A DNA stretch of 64,000 nucleotides from an uncultured Thermomicrobiales bacterium. GTDB taxonomy: Bacteria > Chloroflexota > Chloroflexia > Thermomicrobiales > UBA6265. The position numbers and the translations under genes were made by a program. Numbering within the stretch: position 1 is the stretch's first letter; each line of letters opens with the position of its first letter. The stretch covers positions 1 through 64,000 of the forward strand of contig CADCWI010000092.1 of the NCBI GenBank assembly GCA_902806355.1, written 5' to 3'. Under the pieces are notes generated by a model. That model did no database searches, was not told the DNA's origin, and saw only the letters and a list, made by a program, of their open reading frames with translations. This document shows, piece by piece, positions 1-7,904 of the stretch.

Positions 1-127
1 TCGCCCCGCCCTGCATCGCCAGCGTCTTGGAGATCGCCGCCGTCAACGTCGTCTTGCCATGATCCACATGCCCGATCGTCCCCACGTTCACATGCGGCTT
101 CGAGCGCTCGAACTTCTGCTTCGCCAC
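1..127 (-). CDS. tuf: Elongation factor Tu, N-terminal fragment (cut by window edge)
   Basis: Read on the minus strand, the first 42 codons encode the EF-Tu N-terminus: start M-A-K-Q-K-F-E-R, then the G1 GTPase loop [12 protein letters not shown]-Tu carries aminoacyl-tRNA to the ribosome in a GTP-dependent step. The start is a GTG at 125-127, preceded by a strong AGGAGG ribosome binding site about 8 bases upstream. The gene continues beyond base 1. It is the last gene of a tRNA-Thr, tRNA-Tyr, tRNA-Thr, tuf transcription unit resembling the E. coli tufB operon, so it is probably co-transcribed from the promoter at 554-583. Identity is certain; the rest of the protein is outside the window. Confidence 0.96.
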   Translation of the reverse strand, partial: MAKQKFERSKPHVNVGTIGHVDHGKTTLTAAISKTLAMQGGA

Positions 128-181
128 CGAAGATATCCTCCTCAAACACATCCCGCGATTCGCGGGCAATCGCACGAAACA

Positions 182-205
182 GAGAGGCCCCACCAGGAGC
201 CTCTC
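182..205 (-). other. Hairpin between tRNA-Thr and tuf
   Basis: A 10-bp stem with one G-U pair (182-191 with 196-205) and a 4-base loop lies between the tRNA-Thr(GGT) gene and tuf. On the minus strand it is followed by TGTTTCG, not a proper T tract. It may be a processing or stability element, or a weak attenuator separating tRNA from tuf mRNA. Confidence 0.4.
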
Positions 206-221
206 GCATCGCTGAACAAGC

Positions 222-297
222 TGGAGCCCACACCCGGATTTGAACCGGGGACCTCGTTCTTACCAAGAACGCGCTCTGCCGGCTGAGCTATGTGGGC
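222..297 (-). tRNA. tRNA-Thr (anticodon GGT)
   Basis: The minus strand folds into a full cloverleaf: acceptor GCCCACA pairs with TGTGGGC, the D-arm is AGCTC..GAGC, the anticodon loop TTGGTAA gives GGT, and the T-arm contains GGTTCAAATCC. A 3' CCA (222-224) is encoded. It is the last tRNA before tuf, equivalent to E. coli thrT. Confidence 0.97.
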
Positions 298-332
298 CCG
301 AATCAGCACCGCGTCGGCGGCCGCCTGTTCGG

Positions 333-413
333 TGGGCAGGGACGGATTCGAACCGCCGTAGCTCTCGCACCTGGTTTACAGCCAGGCCCTTTTAACCACT
401 CAGGCACCTGCCC
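333..413 (-). tRNA. tRNA-Tyr (anticodon GTA)
   Basis: Minus-strand class II tRNA with a long variable arm. Acceptor GGGCAGG pairs with CCTGCCC, the anticodon stem-loop CCTGGCTGTAAACCAGG gives GTA, and the T-arm has GGTTCGAATCC. The bases after the discriminator A are CCG, so CCA is not fully encoded. It sits in the middle of the Thr-Tyr-Thr-tuf cluster, like E. coli tyrU. Confidence 0.97.
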
Positions 414-448
414 CAGAGGCCCGTTGCTCCGTCTCACCGCATCCGCGG

Positions 449-521
449 AGCCGACGATGGGACTCGAACCCGCAACCTGCTGTTTACAAAACAGCTGCTC
501 TGCCAATTGAGCTACGTCGGC
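449..521 (-). tRNA. tRNA-Thr (anticodon TGT)
   Basis: Minus-strand cloverleaf: acceptor GCCGACG with CGTCGGC, anticodon loop TTTGTAA giving TGT, T-arm GGTTCGAGTCC. CCA is not encoded (CCG follows). It is the first gene of the tRNA-tuf unit, like E. coli thrU. The tRNA-Gly present in the E. coli cluster is absent here. Confidence 0.97.
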
Positions 522-553
522 ACAGCACAAAACCGATGTTTCGGCCGCCTGAA

Positions 554-583
554 AGTATAGGAACGCGGATTTGGCGCTGTCAA
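554..583 (-). promoter_or_regulatory. Strong sigma-70-type promoter for the tRNA-tuf unit
   Basis: On the minus strand a perfect -35 TTGACA (578-583) is separated by 18 bases from -10 TATACT (554-559). The first tRNA begins about 33 bases downstream of the -10 box. Near-consensus boxes fit a stable-RNA and tuf operon. Confidence 0.85.
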
Positions 584-649
584 GGAATCGCCCCCGGCAA
601 TATGCGGTACGCATCCGTGTGACTGAGAATGCCGCCGGGCAAGATCACG

Positions 650-1654
650 TCAGTCAGCGCCTTTCGGGTCCAGCGCGTCGCGCAGGCCATCCCCGATAAA
701 CGTAAAGGACAACGTGATCAGTGCGACCGCAATCCCGGGCGCGATCAGCATCCACGACTGTGCCGTGTACGACTTTGAGCCGTCGAGGATCATCTGTCCC
801 CAGCTTGTCGGGAACGGCGCGTTGAGGTCCACATCCGGCCGCACACCGACGCCGAGATAACTAAGTACCGCCTCCGAGATGATCGCACCGGGAACGATGA
901 AAGCCGCCGCAACGATGATCGGTCCTAGTGCATTGGGAAGGATGTGCCGAACGATAAGTCGCGTCCTGGTCGCTCCGACGGTGATTGCCGACTCAACAAA
1001 TTCCTTCTCCTTGAGGGAAAGCGTCTCTCCGCGCACGAGGCGCGCGACTCCCGTCCAGTTGACTATCGACAGACTCAGGAAGAGCAGGACGAGTCCATTC
1101 AGCCATCTCCCTACCACTGTCTCCCCGAAGGAGATCTGCATGATGATCGCGAGGAGCAGGGCTGGAAAGGCGTACACCACATCGGTCAGCCGCATCAACA
1201 GGTTGTCGACGCGTCCTCCGGCGAAACCGGCGATCAGGCCAAGAGGGACACCGATCAGCATGATCACCGCCATCGGGATGAAACCGACAACGAGCGAGAT
1301 GCGGGTGCCATAGACGAGTCGGCTGAACACATCGCGACCGATCGAGTCCGTCCCCAGGGGATAAGCCCACGAACCTGTCCGGAGCGGGTTGGCATCTTCC
1401 AGCCACGCCGCCTTGCGGTAGGTTCCGGCCTCGGCGACATCGGAGCTGATCGGGTTGTGCGGAGCGATAAGCGGGGCGAACACGGCGACCACAAGCAGGA
1501 GTGAAAGGTAGGCGATGCCGGCCATTGCCATCTTGTTTCTTCGCAGTCGTCGCCAGGCATTGCTCCACAGGCTTCGCGATGCCTTAGTCCTGATGAGCGA
1601 TAGGTCGGCGACGGATTCGAGCGTTGGCGCGGCGGCCGGGGTAAGCACGGACAT
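650..1654 (-). CDS. ABC transporter permease, DppC/OppC type
   Basis: 334-residue inner-membrane permease of the peptide/nickel (PepT) ABC family. A cytoplasmic N-terminus of about 42 residues precedes TM1 (about 43-65). The family signature LGTDSIGRDVFSRLVYG lies near 100-116, and the EAA loop that contacts the ATPase is around 222-243 (A-x-x-x-G-A). About six membrane segments are visible. It lies 16 bases downstream of the DppB-type gene and should be co-transcribed with it and the binding protein. No DppD/DppF ATPase gene follows; the next unit downstream is the tRNA-tuf cluster. Substrate (di/oligopeptide or another solute) cannot be told from sequence. Confidence 0.9.
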   Translation of the reverse strand: MSVLTPAAAPTLESVADLSLIRTKASRSLWSNAWRRLRRNKMAMAGIAYLSLLLVVAVFAPLIAPHNPISSDVAEAGTYRKAAWLEDANPLRTGSWAYPLGTDSIGRDVFSRLVYGTRISLVVGFIPMAVIMLIGVPLGLIAGFAGGRVDNLLMRLTDVVYAFPALLLAIIMQISFGETVVGRWLNGLVLLFLSLSIVNWTGVARLVRGETLSLKEKEFVESAITVGATRTRLIVRHILPNALGPIIVAAAFIVPGAIISEAVLSYLGVGVRPDVDLNAPFPTSWGQMILDGSKSYTAQSWMLIAPGIAVALITLSFTFIGDGLRDALDPKGAD

Positions 1655-1670
1655 GATCGTCGGACCTCGG

Positions 1671-2687
1671 TTATTTGCGGGTACGGATGCGGGGATCGAT
1701 GAGACCGTATGAGAGATCGACCAGCACGTTGGCTCCAGCGATCAGAACCGAGAAAAAGATGGTGATACCCATGATCATGGAGTAGTCGCGACGGGCGATC
1801 GATGTCACGAACTCACGGCCGATACCTGGTGCGTTGAAAATCGTCTCGATGATGATTGATCCGGTAACGAGGTCGGCCGCAGCAGGACCAAGGACCGTGA
1901 TCACCGGAATCAGCGCATTGCGAAGCATATGGCGTGTCACGACCGGTCCCTGCGCCAGCCCTTTCGCACGGGCCGTGCGGATATAGTCATGCCGCTTGAC
2001 CTCCAGCACGCTCGATCGCGTCAGCCTTGCGATAAATGCCGTCGTACCGAGGCCAAGGACGATGCCTGGCACGATGTAGGCGGTGCTGAACGTTCCCTCC
2101 CACGCTTCCGGCCGCTTGATCGGAGAGATCCCGAAATTTTGGCTGAGGAAGATCAGTAGCAGAAGACCACTAACAAACGTCGGCACTGAGACACCGACCG
2201 TGGACATCATCAGAGCCGAGTAATCCAGCCAAGTGTTTTGCCGTAGCGCACTGATAATCCCCAAGGGGAGTCCAACGATAACGGCGAAGACGATCGCAAC
2301 CAGGCCGATTTTCAATGAGACCGGGAATTGTTCGAAGATGACTTGCTGGACGGTTTCCGCGCCTCTGCTGGTGTAGGTTGGACCAAGGTCACCACGCAGC
2401 ACTCCGGCCATGTAGTTGAAGAACTGGCTGTCCAAAAGGGCCATGCCAAGGGTGAGCGGGTTCGAAACGCCGTCATCCTGGAAATCGTTCATCTTTTCAG
2501 TATTGAACCACTGGGGCTTGTCGAGACCAAACTTCGCATTCAGGTTCTCGATCGCCGCCGGTGGCAAGGGCTTCTCACGATCCCATGGTCCACCCGGTGC
2601 CTGGTACATCATGAAGAAGGTGACCGCCGCGACTACGACAACCACGGGAAAGATCCACAACACCCGGCGAACTATATATTCAAACAT
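1671..2687 (-). CDS. ABC transporter permease, DppB/OppB type
   Basis: 338-residue inner-membrane permease partnering the DppC-type protein. The N-terminus FEYIVRRVLWIFPVV is the typical DppB first transmembrane segment. A periplasmic loop of about 90 residues follows, then five further segments. The EAA loop is near 233-258 (HDYIRTARAKGL), and the C-terminus ends DLSYGLIDPRIR, as usual in this family. The ATG at 2685-2687 has only a weak AGGTGA upstream. It lies between the binding protein gene, from which it is separated by a strong hairpin, and the second permease. Confidence 0.92.
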   Translation of the reverse strand: MFEYIVRRVLWIFPVVVVVAAVTFFMMYQAPGGPWDREKPLPPAAIENLNAKFGLDKPQWFNTEKMNDFQDDGVSNPLTLGMALLDSQFFNYMAGVLRGDLGPTYTSRGAETVQQVIFEQFPVSLKIGLVAIVFAVIVGLPLGIISALRQNTWLDYSALMMSTVGVSVPTFVSGLLLLIFLSQNFGISPIKRPEAWEGTFSTAYIVPGIVLGLGTTAFIARLTRSSVLEVKRHDYIRTARAKGLAQGPVVTRHMLRNALIPVITVLGPAAADLVTGSIIIETIFNAPGIGREFVTSIARRDYSMIMGITIFFSVLIAGANVLVDLSYGLIDPRIRTRK

Positions 2688-2763
2688 GGGTCACCTGGCC
2701 TGGAACGATACGTTGCGATTGTGTTGTCGATGCTCGAAAAGCGAGAAATGCCGTGACTGACGA

Positions 2764-2800
2764 CCAAAGGCGCGAGCGACTATGTCGCTCGCGCCTTTGG
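2764..2800 (-). other. 17-bp perfect hairpin between binding-protein and permease genes
   Basis: Bases 2764-2780 pair perfectly with 2784-2800, leaving a 3-base loop. The hairpin follows the binding protein stop codon directly, and no T tract follows on the minus strand. Such intercistronic stems commonly protect the 3' end of binding-protein mRNA and lower expression of downstream permeases; that role here is inference. Confidence 0.7.
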
Positions 2801-2808
2801 GTCTCAAC

Positions 2809-4518
2809 TTATTGCTCGATGTCGATCGTCAGCAGTGACGCGAACTGGCCGGGCCACTCGAAATCACCCGCTGCTGGTGTGTACCCCGTTACTTCCGGCT
2901 TGACCAGGACGTTGGTCGCCAGGTTGTATAGGAAGGGACCCGGCACATCGTTGACCAGGATCTCGCCCGCCTGTTGGTAGAGCGCAAGACGGGCTTCCTG
3001 GTCCGGTTCGGCATCCGCCTGTTCGAGAATTGCGTCCAGTTCTTCGTTGCAGTAGCCGAACCGCTGGGCGAAGGTAGCGTCACACTTCCAGTAGACGCTC
3101 AGCCAATTCTGCGGGTCCGGGTAGTCCTGGATCCATCCGCCGACGAGCAGCATCTGCGGAAACGTCGACGGCTCCTTGCGGAGTTCGACCAGCGTAGTGC
3201 CCTCTGTTGGCTCGAGCGTAATCGTTACTCCCAAGATGTCACGATATTGACCGGCCACCCACTCCGCGCGAGCGGTATTCGCCGCGTCGTCACTGTTGTA
3301 GTACATCGTGATCGGCGGCAGGCCTTCTGGACCACCATACGAGGATTCGTCGAGCGCCTGAACGGCTGCTTCAGGATCGAATGCATAGGCATCTGACTGG
3401 AATGCACCAGGCAAATCCTCCGGAATCCAGCTTTCTGTCGGTGCGCAGTCGCCCGAGCGAATCGCCGTACAGTAGGTCTCCCGATCGAAGGCATAGGAGA
3501 AGGCTTCACGCACCTTCTTGTCCGTGAACGGCTCCTGCGTCAGGTTGAAAGCAAGGTTGAACGTGGATGCGACCGGGTACGACACGAGTTCCTGGCTCAA
3601 CTGCGGATCAGCCTGGATAGCCGGCAACTGTTGCGGGTCGAGCTGGGCAATGTGCAGGTCGCCAGCTCGATACGCTTCCAAGGCAACCGAGGATTCGCCC
3701 TGGTATACATACTCGATGCCATCGAGCTTCGGCCGGCCGCCCCAGTAGTTCTCATTGGCCGTGAAGCCGATCAACTGCTCTTCAACGTATTCACTGAACT
3801 GGAACGGGCCGTTGCCGAGTTGCAGTGCTGGGTCTTTCCACCATTCCTCGCCGCCCTGCTCGATCAATTCCTGCTTGGCAGGGAAGAAGACCCAGAGTCC
3901 GCCAATCGTCGGGTAGTACGGCGCTGGAGCCATGAGCGTCAACTCGAGCGTTCGATCATCGATAGCCCTGACGCCGAGGTTGGCCCTGGCTGCCTCATAG
4001 GCGTCGGCCACCGGCGACGCCCCGGGAGAGGCGGCAGGGGTCGCCACTACGCCCTCGGCCGCTGTCAATGAATTCGCGAAATCCTCGCAACCAACAATCT
4101 CGAAGAGAATCGACTGGTATTCACCCGCGACGTTCGGGTCGCAGTTGCGCTCGACCGCATACCGGAATCGCTCCGCCGTCAGCGGTGAACCATCGCTGTA
4201 GGTAAGCCCTTCTCGGAGATGGAAGGTCAAAACGGTGCTGTCCTCGTTGAACTCCCAGGACTCAGCAGCGGCGGGAACGGTTTGCAGATTCTCGTCGAGA
4301 CGGGTCAAGCCTTCGTAATTGAGAGAGAGCACGGCGATCTCGTTCGAGAACGAGCTCTGCTGAGGATCGACGACATCCGGATCCGTAAGCTCATGGACGC
4401 GAAGCACCTTGCCGCCCTCTTGAGCCGATGCGCTCAGGAACGGAATGCTAGGTGCGATGAGCATGACGCATGCAATTAACGCAACAAGCAACGATCGGCC
4501 ACGGGAAAACCGTCTCAC
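2809..4518 (-). CDS. Peptide-type ABC transporter substrate-binding protein
   Basis: 569-residue extracytoplasmic solute-binding protein of family 5 (SBP_bac_5). A signal peptide (Arg-rich start, hydrophobic stretch, SASAQ near residue 33) precedes the domain opening KVLRVHELTDPDVVDPQ. Further family features are LTFHLREGLTYSDGSPLTAE near 108 and DKKVREAFSYAFDR in the second lobe. An Ala/Pro/Ser-rich insertion lies at about 157-173. I chose the GTG at 4516-4518 because AGGAGG lies 9 bases upstream and the promoter at 4572-4600 predicts a start of transcription near 4565. An upstream ATG at 4557 in the same frame would have almost no leader and no binding site. It is first in the operon, before two permeases. 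Confidence 0.92.
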   Translation of the reverse strand: MRRFSRGRSLLVALIACVMLIAPSIPFLSASAQEGGKVLRVHELTDPDVVDPQQSSFSNEIAVLSLNYEGLTRLDENLQTVPAAAESWEFNEDSTVLTFHLREGLTYSDGSPLTAERFRYAVERNCDPNVAGEYQSILFEIVGCEDFANSLTAAEGVVATPAASPGASPVADAYEAARANLGVRAIDDRTLELTLMAPAPYYPTIGGLWVFFPAKQELIEQGGEEWWKDPALQLGNGPFQFSEYVEEQLIGFTANENYWGGRPKLDGIEYVYQGESSVALEAYRAGDLHIAQLDPQQLPAIQADPQLSQELVSYPVASTFNLAFNLTQEPFTDKKVREAFSYAFDRETYCTAIRSGDCAPTESWIPEDLPGAFQSDAYAFDPEAAVQALDESSYGGPEGLPPITMYYNSDDAANTARAEWVAGQYRDILGVTITLEPTEGTTLVELRKEPSTFPQMLLVGGWIQDYPDPQNWLSVYWKCDATFAQRFGYCNEELDAILEQADAEPDQEARLALYQQAGEILVNDVPGPFLYNLATNVLVKPEVTGYTPAAGDFEWPGQFASLLTIDIEQ

Positions 4519-4571
4519 TGGCACTCTCCTCCTCAAGGACATGTAATTGTTGCCCACCTGGGTTGAGCGGA

Positions 4572-4600
4572 AGCCTAATCCACGAATGCGCGAACGTCAA
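4572..4600 (-). promoter_or_regulatory. Promoter for the ABC transporter operon
   Basis: On the minus strand -35 TTGACG (4595-4600) and -10 TAGGCT (4572-4577) are 17 bases apart. Transcription would begin near 4565, about 47 bases before the chosen GTG start. A direct repeat GAACGTCA overlaps the -35 box and recurs just upstream, a possible operator. Confidence 0.6.
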
Positions 4601-4720
4601 TCACTTTGAACGTCATTCCATAAACTGGGATTCGGCTCGTGCCGTGCCAGCCCTCTCTGGCGTGGCAACCGGCGTGATCGCCCCAACATTGGCCGTCGTC
4701 ACGCGTTGCCCCCGGTCGCC

Positions 4721-5800
4721 TCACAGCTTCGCGATGACAGCGTCGGCCATGGCGGACGTCGTCGCCGCCTTTGCGGGATCGCGGTCCTGACGCAGGTCGT
4801 ACGTGACCTGCGTCCCCTCGGCGATGACGGCCGCGACCGCCCCTTCGACCGACTCGGCGGCGTCAATCTCGCCCAGATGCCGGAGCATCAGCGCGCCGGA
4901 GAGGATCATCGCGACGGGGTTGGCCTCGTTCTTTCCGGCATGCGAAGGCGCCGAGCCATGGATCGGCTCGAAGACGGCGGCGTTCTTGCCGATATTGCCG
5001 CCCGGCGCGACTCCCAGTCCGCCGATCATGCCGGCCACGAGGTCGCTCACGATATCCCCATACAGGTTCGGCATCACGAGCACGTCATACAGCTGGGGCT
5101 TCTGCATAAGTTGCATGCACATGTTGTCGACGATCCGGTCCTCGAACTCGATGTCCGGATACGATGTCGCGACATCCTGGGCCACCTTCAAGAAGAGCCC
5201 ATCGGAGAACTTCATGATGTTGGCCTTGTGGACCGCCGTGACTTTCCGCCGGCGATTCTTCCGTGCGTACTCGAAGGCGTATTCGACGATCCGGCGAGAT
5301 CCTTCCGGGGTGATCATCTTGATGCTGATCGCCGCGTCAGTCGCAACCTTGCGTTCGCTCCTGGCGTTGATCGCCGCGATCACTTCAGCAGCTTCTGGCG
5401 TTCCGGTGTCGAACTCCACGCCGGCGTACGTGTCTTCCATGTTCTCGCGAACGATCACGAGGTCGATGTTCTCGAACGCGGCCTGCACGCCCGGAATGGT
5501 TTTGCCCGGCCTCAGGTTTGCGTAGAGGCTGAGTGCCTGCCGCAGCCCGACATTGACGCTACGGAATCCGCTCCCTACCGGCGTCGTGATCGGACCCTTC
5601 AGCCCGATCCCATTGCGTCGCACGCTTTCCAGCGTGGCCTCGGGAAGTACGTCACCATGCGTTTCGAGCGCATTGAGCCCGGCATCGCAATGCTCCCACT
5701 CGAACGTGATGCCGGTCGCGTCGAGGACTCGCGTGGTCGCCTCGGCGACCTCCGGACCGATCCCATCCCCGGGAATTAGGGACACCTGATAGGTAGCCAT
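4721..5800 (-). CDS. Isocitrate/isopropylmalate dehydrogenase family protein (probably NAD-isocitrate dehydrogenase)
   Basis: 359-residue member of the beta-decarboxylating dehydrogenase family, which oxidises and decarboxylates 2-hydroxy acids. Visible features: N-terminal LIPGDGIGPEV (8-18), substrate-loop arginines in the NVGLRQ..YANLRP region, metal and substrate residues in HKANIMK and DNMCMQL, MPNLYGDIVSDL, and cofactor-binding FEPIHGSAPSHAGK followed by ANP. The loop sequence resembles NAD-dependent isocitrate and homoisocitrate dehydrogenases more than LeuB, but substrate cannot be settled by eye. No leuA, leuC or leuD gene is nearby, which argues mildly for the TCA role. The ATG at 5798-5800 follows AGAGGAGA. 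Divergent from gpmI. Confidence 0.85.
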   Translation of the reverse strand: MATYQVSLIPGDGIGPEVAEATTRVLDATGITFEWEHCDAGLNALETHGDVLPEATLESVRRNGIGLKGPITTPVGSGFRSVNVGLRQALSLYANLRPGKTIPGVQAAFENIDLVIVRENMEDTYAGVEFDTGTPEAAEVIAAINARSERKVATDAAISIKMITPEGSRRIVEYAFEYARKNRRRKVTAVHKANIMKFSDGLFLKVAQDVATSYPDIEFEDRIVDNMCMQLMQKPQLYDVLVMPNLYGDIVSDLVAGMIGGLGVAPGGNIGKNAAVFEPIHGSAPSHAGKNEANPVAMILSGALMLRHLGEIDAAESVEGAVAAVIAEGTQVTYDLRQDRDPAKAATTSAMADAVIAKL

Positions 5801-5953
5801 CTTTTCTCCTCTTGACGGTTGCCATCTCGTGACTGTTACGGTGTGCATTGTCGCATGAGACCGCGTCCTCTCCGTACGCTTCCACACAGCCGTGTCGTTG
5901 GACATGATCTTGACACAGGAAACACCGGCCGCTCACCAGGAAGGAGAACCCGC

Positions 5954-7513
5954 ATGACCACGGCAGTTCGACCGGTCGTCCTTGTCATTGCAGACGGCTG
6001 GGGCTTACGGCAGGAGGCCGAAGGCAATGCCGTCCTCGCCGCCGACACGCCCATCATGGACCGCCTGCTCGCCTCGTATCCCCGGGCCACGTTGCACTGC
6101 TCGGGAGAGGAGGTCGGACTTCCTGCCGGGCAGATGGGCAACTCGGAGGTCGGGCATCTCAACCTCGGAGCCGGTTTCATCGTCTACCAATGGATCACCC
6201 GCATCGACCGGGCGATCGCCGACGGTTCGTTTGCCGGAAACACAGCGCTCTACGGGGCGTTCGCAAGAGCCAGGGCCAATGGCGGGCGCGTTCACCTCAT
6301 GGGCCTCGTGAGTGACGGAGGTGTGCACAGCCATGCTCGTCACCTCGATGCCCTGATCGATCTCGCGCAAGCCAGGGGAGCGACCGACGTCCTGATCCAT
6401 GCCTTCACCGACGGCCGCGACACGTCCCCCACAAGTGGCCTCGACTCGATCCAGCGGCTCGAGTCCAAACTCGCGCGGGCGGGGATCGGCCGCATCGCAT
6501 CGGTAACCGGCCGTTACTACGCGATGGACCGCGACCACCGGTGGGAGCGAACGAGCGCTGCCTTCAACGCAATGGTTCACGGCCAGGGGCAAACGTCCGC
6601 GACCGCCAGTGCCGCGATCGATTCCAACTACGAGCGAGGTCGGACGGACGAGTTCATCGAGCCAACCGTGATCCTTGACGCTGCTGGCGCAGCTCAGAAG
6701 ATGGGGCCGGATGATGCCGTGATCCTCTTCAACTTCCGCTCCGACCGTGGCCGGCAACTGACCGAAGCGCTCTCTGTGCCCAACTTCGTTGTCTTCGATC
6801 GCGGTGAATTTCAACCGCTTTCGCCGATCGTGACGATGACGACCTACGACGCGTCACTGCCGGTCGAGGTCGCGTTTCCGCCGCACGATGTCGAGTTTCC
6901 GTTGGCGCGTGCGATCAGCGATGACGGGATGACCCAGCTCCACACGGCGGAAACCGAGAAGTACGCGCATGTGACCTTCTTCCTCAACGGGGGTCGCGAA
7001 CAACCGTTTCCGGGTGAGGACCGTGCGTTGGTTCCATCGCCCAAGGTCGCGACCTACGACCTTCAGCCCCAGATGAGCGCCACCGCTGTCTGCGATGGCG
7101 TGGTCAGAGCGATCGCGGAAGGCGCGTACGACTTCATCATCGTCAACTTCGCGAACTGTGACATGGTCGGGCACACCGGCGTCTTCGATGCCACGGTGAC
7201 GGCAGTCGAGACGGTCGACCGCTGTCTCGGGCGCATTCTTGAGGCACTCGAACCGACCAGCGGTGTCGCGCTCATTACCGCCGATCATGGAAACGCGGAG
7301 ATGATGATTGATCCGCACACAGGCGGACCGTTCACCGCGCACACCACGAACCCCGTACCGGTCGTGCTCTGGAGCCGGGACGATTCACCGCTCCGGCGGA
7401 GCATCCTGCGCCAGGATGGAGTCCTCAGCGCCGTCGCGCCCACGGTGCTCGATCTCCTCGGCATCCAGCCGCCCGCTTCCATGGACCAGAAGTCTCTGAT
7501 CACCGACGGGTAG
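5954..7513 (+). CDS. gpmI: 2,3-bisphosphoglycerate-independent phosphoglycerate mutase
   Basis: 519-residue cytoplasmic manganese enzyme that interconverts 3- and 2-phosphoglycerate in glycolysis and gluconeogenesis. It belongs to the alkaline phosphatase superfamily: metal-binding Asp in VIADGWG (14), catalytic Ser64 in MGNSEVGH, the transferase domain with FTDGRDTSP and YYAMDRD, and C-terminal metal ligands in NCDMVGHTG and TADHGNAEMM. Length is normal for the family. The ATG at 5954 has AAGGAGA about 7 bases upstream; longer in-frame starts have no such site. It stands alone, divergent from the dehydrogenase and convergent with pnp. Confidence 0.96.
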   Translation: MTTAVRPVVLVIADGWGLRQEAEGNAVLAADTPIMDRLLASYPRATLHCSGEEVGLPAGQMGNSEVGHLNLGAGFIVYQWITRIDRAIADGSFAGNTALYGAFARARANGGRVHLMGLVSDGGVHSHARHLDALIDLAQARGATDVLIHAFTDGRDTSPTSGLDSIQRLESKLARAGIGRIASVTGRYYAMDRDHRWERTSAAFNAMVHGQGQTSATASAAIDSNYERGRTDEFIEPTVILDAAGAAQKMGPDDAVILFNFRSDRGRQLTEALSVPNFVVFDRGEFQPLSPIVTMTTYDASLPVEVAFPPHDVEFPLARAISDDGMTQLHTAETEKYAHVTFFLNGGREQPFPGEDRALVPSPKVATYDLQPQMSATAVCDGVVRAIAEGAYDFIIVNFANCDMVGHTGVFDATVTAVETVDRCLGRILEALEPTSGVALITADHGNAEMMIDPHTGGPFTAHTTNPVPVVLWSRDDSPLRRSILRQDGVLSAVAPTVLDLLGIQPPASMDQKSLITDG

Positions 7514-7695
7514 GAGGCCGACCACTACTGGCGAATGTGGCTGGTCCTGTACACATCGCCGCGATTCGGTTCCCACCCCTTCCGGAATCAGATCTCCTCG
7601 GGATGGCACCGATACAGGAATTCTCGGTGGCCAATTCGTCGTCAACACCGTGATGGAATTCGAGCCCGCTCGTCGGCACATGGTAGCAGGACGAA

Positions 7696-7742
7696 AATCA
7701 GCCAGCAGGGGCGGCTCGTTTCGCCGCCCCTGCTGGCTGATT
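7696..7742. terminator. Bidirectional terminator-like hairpin between gpmI and pnp
   Basis: A 20-bp perfect stem (7696-7715 with 7723-7742) with a 7-base loop. On the minus strand it continues into ATTTTCG, a short T run, so it could terminate pnp. On the plus strand only TT follows. It accounts for part of the 391-base gap between the convergent genes. Confidence 0.65.
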
Positions 7743-7827
7743 GCGATGCCCATCCCGACAGAATACCTCCGTGAAGGCCGACCTATCGCCTGCACCCGCG
7801 ACTATCCAGACGGAGTGCATCGGACGC

Positions 7828-7883
7828 GATAAAACCGTACAAACTGTACAAACCGTGACCTCGGAAAACCGTACGGTTTTATC
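7828..7883. repeat. A/T-rich palindromic element downstream of pnp
   Basis: Bases 7828-7840 (GATAAAACCGTAC) are a perfect inverted repeat of 7871-7883. Inside it, 7865-7880 form a perfect 16-bp palindrome, AAAACCGTACGGTTTT. The half-site AAAACCGTAC therefore occurs twice directly and once inverted, with related GTACAAAC copies between. It may be an operator array or an alternative 3' end of the pnp transcript. No gene is visible in the rest of the gap 7514-7904. Confidence 0.6.
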
Positions 7884-7904
7884 GACTCGCCTGGAATTCG
7901 CGGG

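Noticed and set aside
303..614. 103-codon open frame over the tRNA genes
   Set aside because: It overlaps two tRNA genes and their promoter on the same strand; the tRNA cloverleaves explain the sequence.
4519..4557. ATG start at 4557 for the ABC binding protein
   Set aside because: It would lie only about 8 bases after the predicted transcript start, without a binding site; the AGGAGG inside this extension serves the GTG at 4518.
4706..5779. 357-codon open frame on the plus strand
   Set aside because: Antisense to the isocitrate/isopropylmalate-type dehydrogenase, which has unmistakable motifs.
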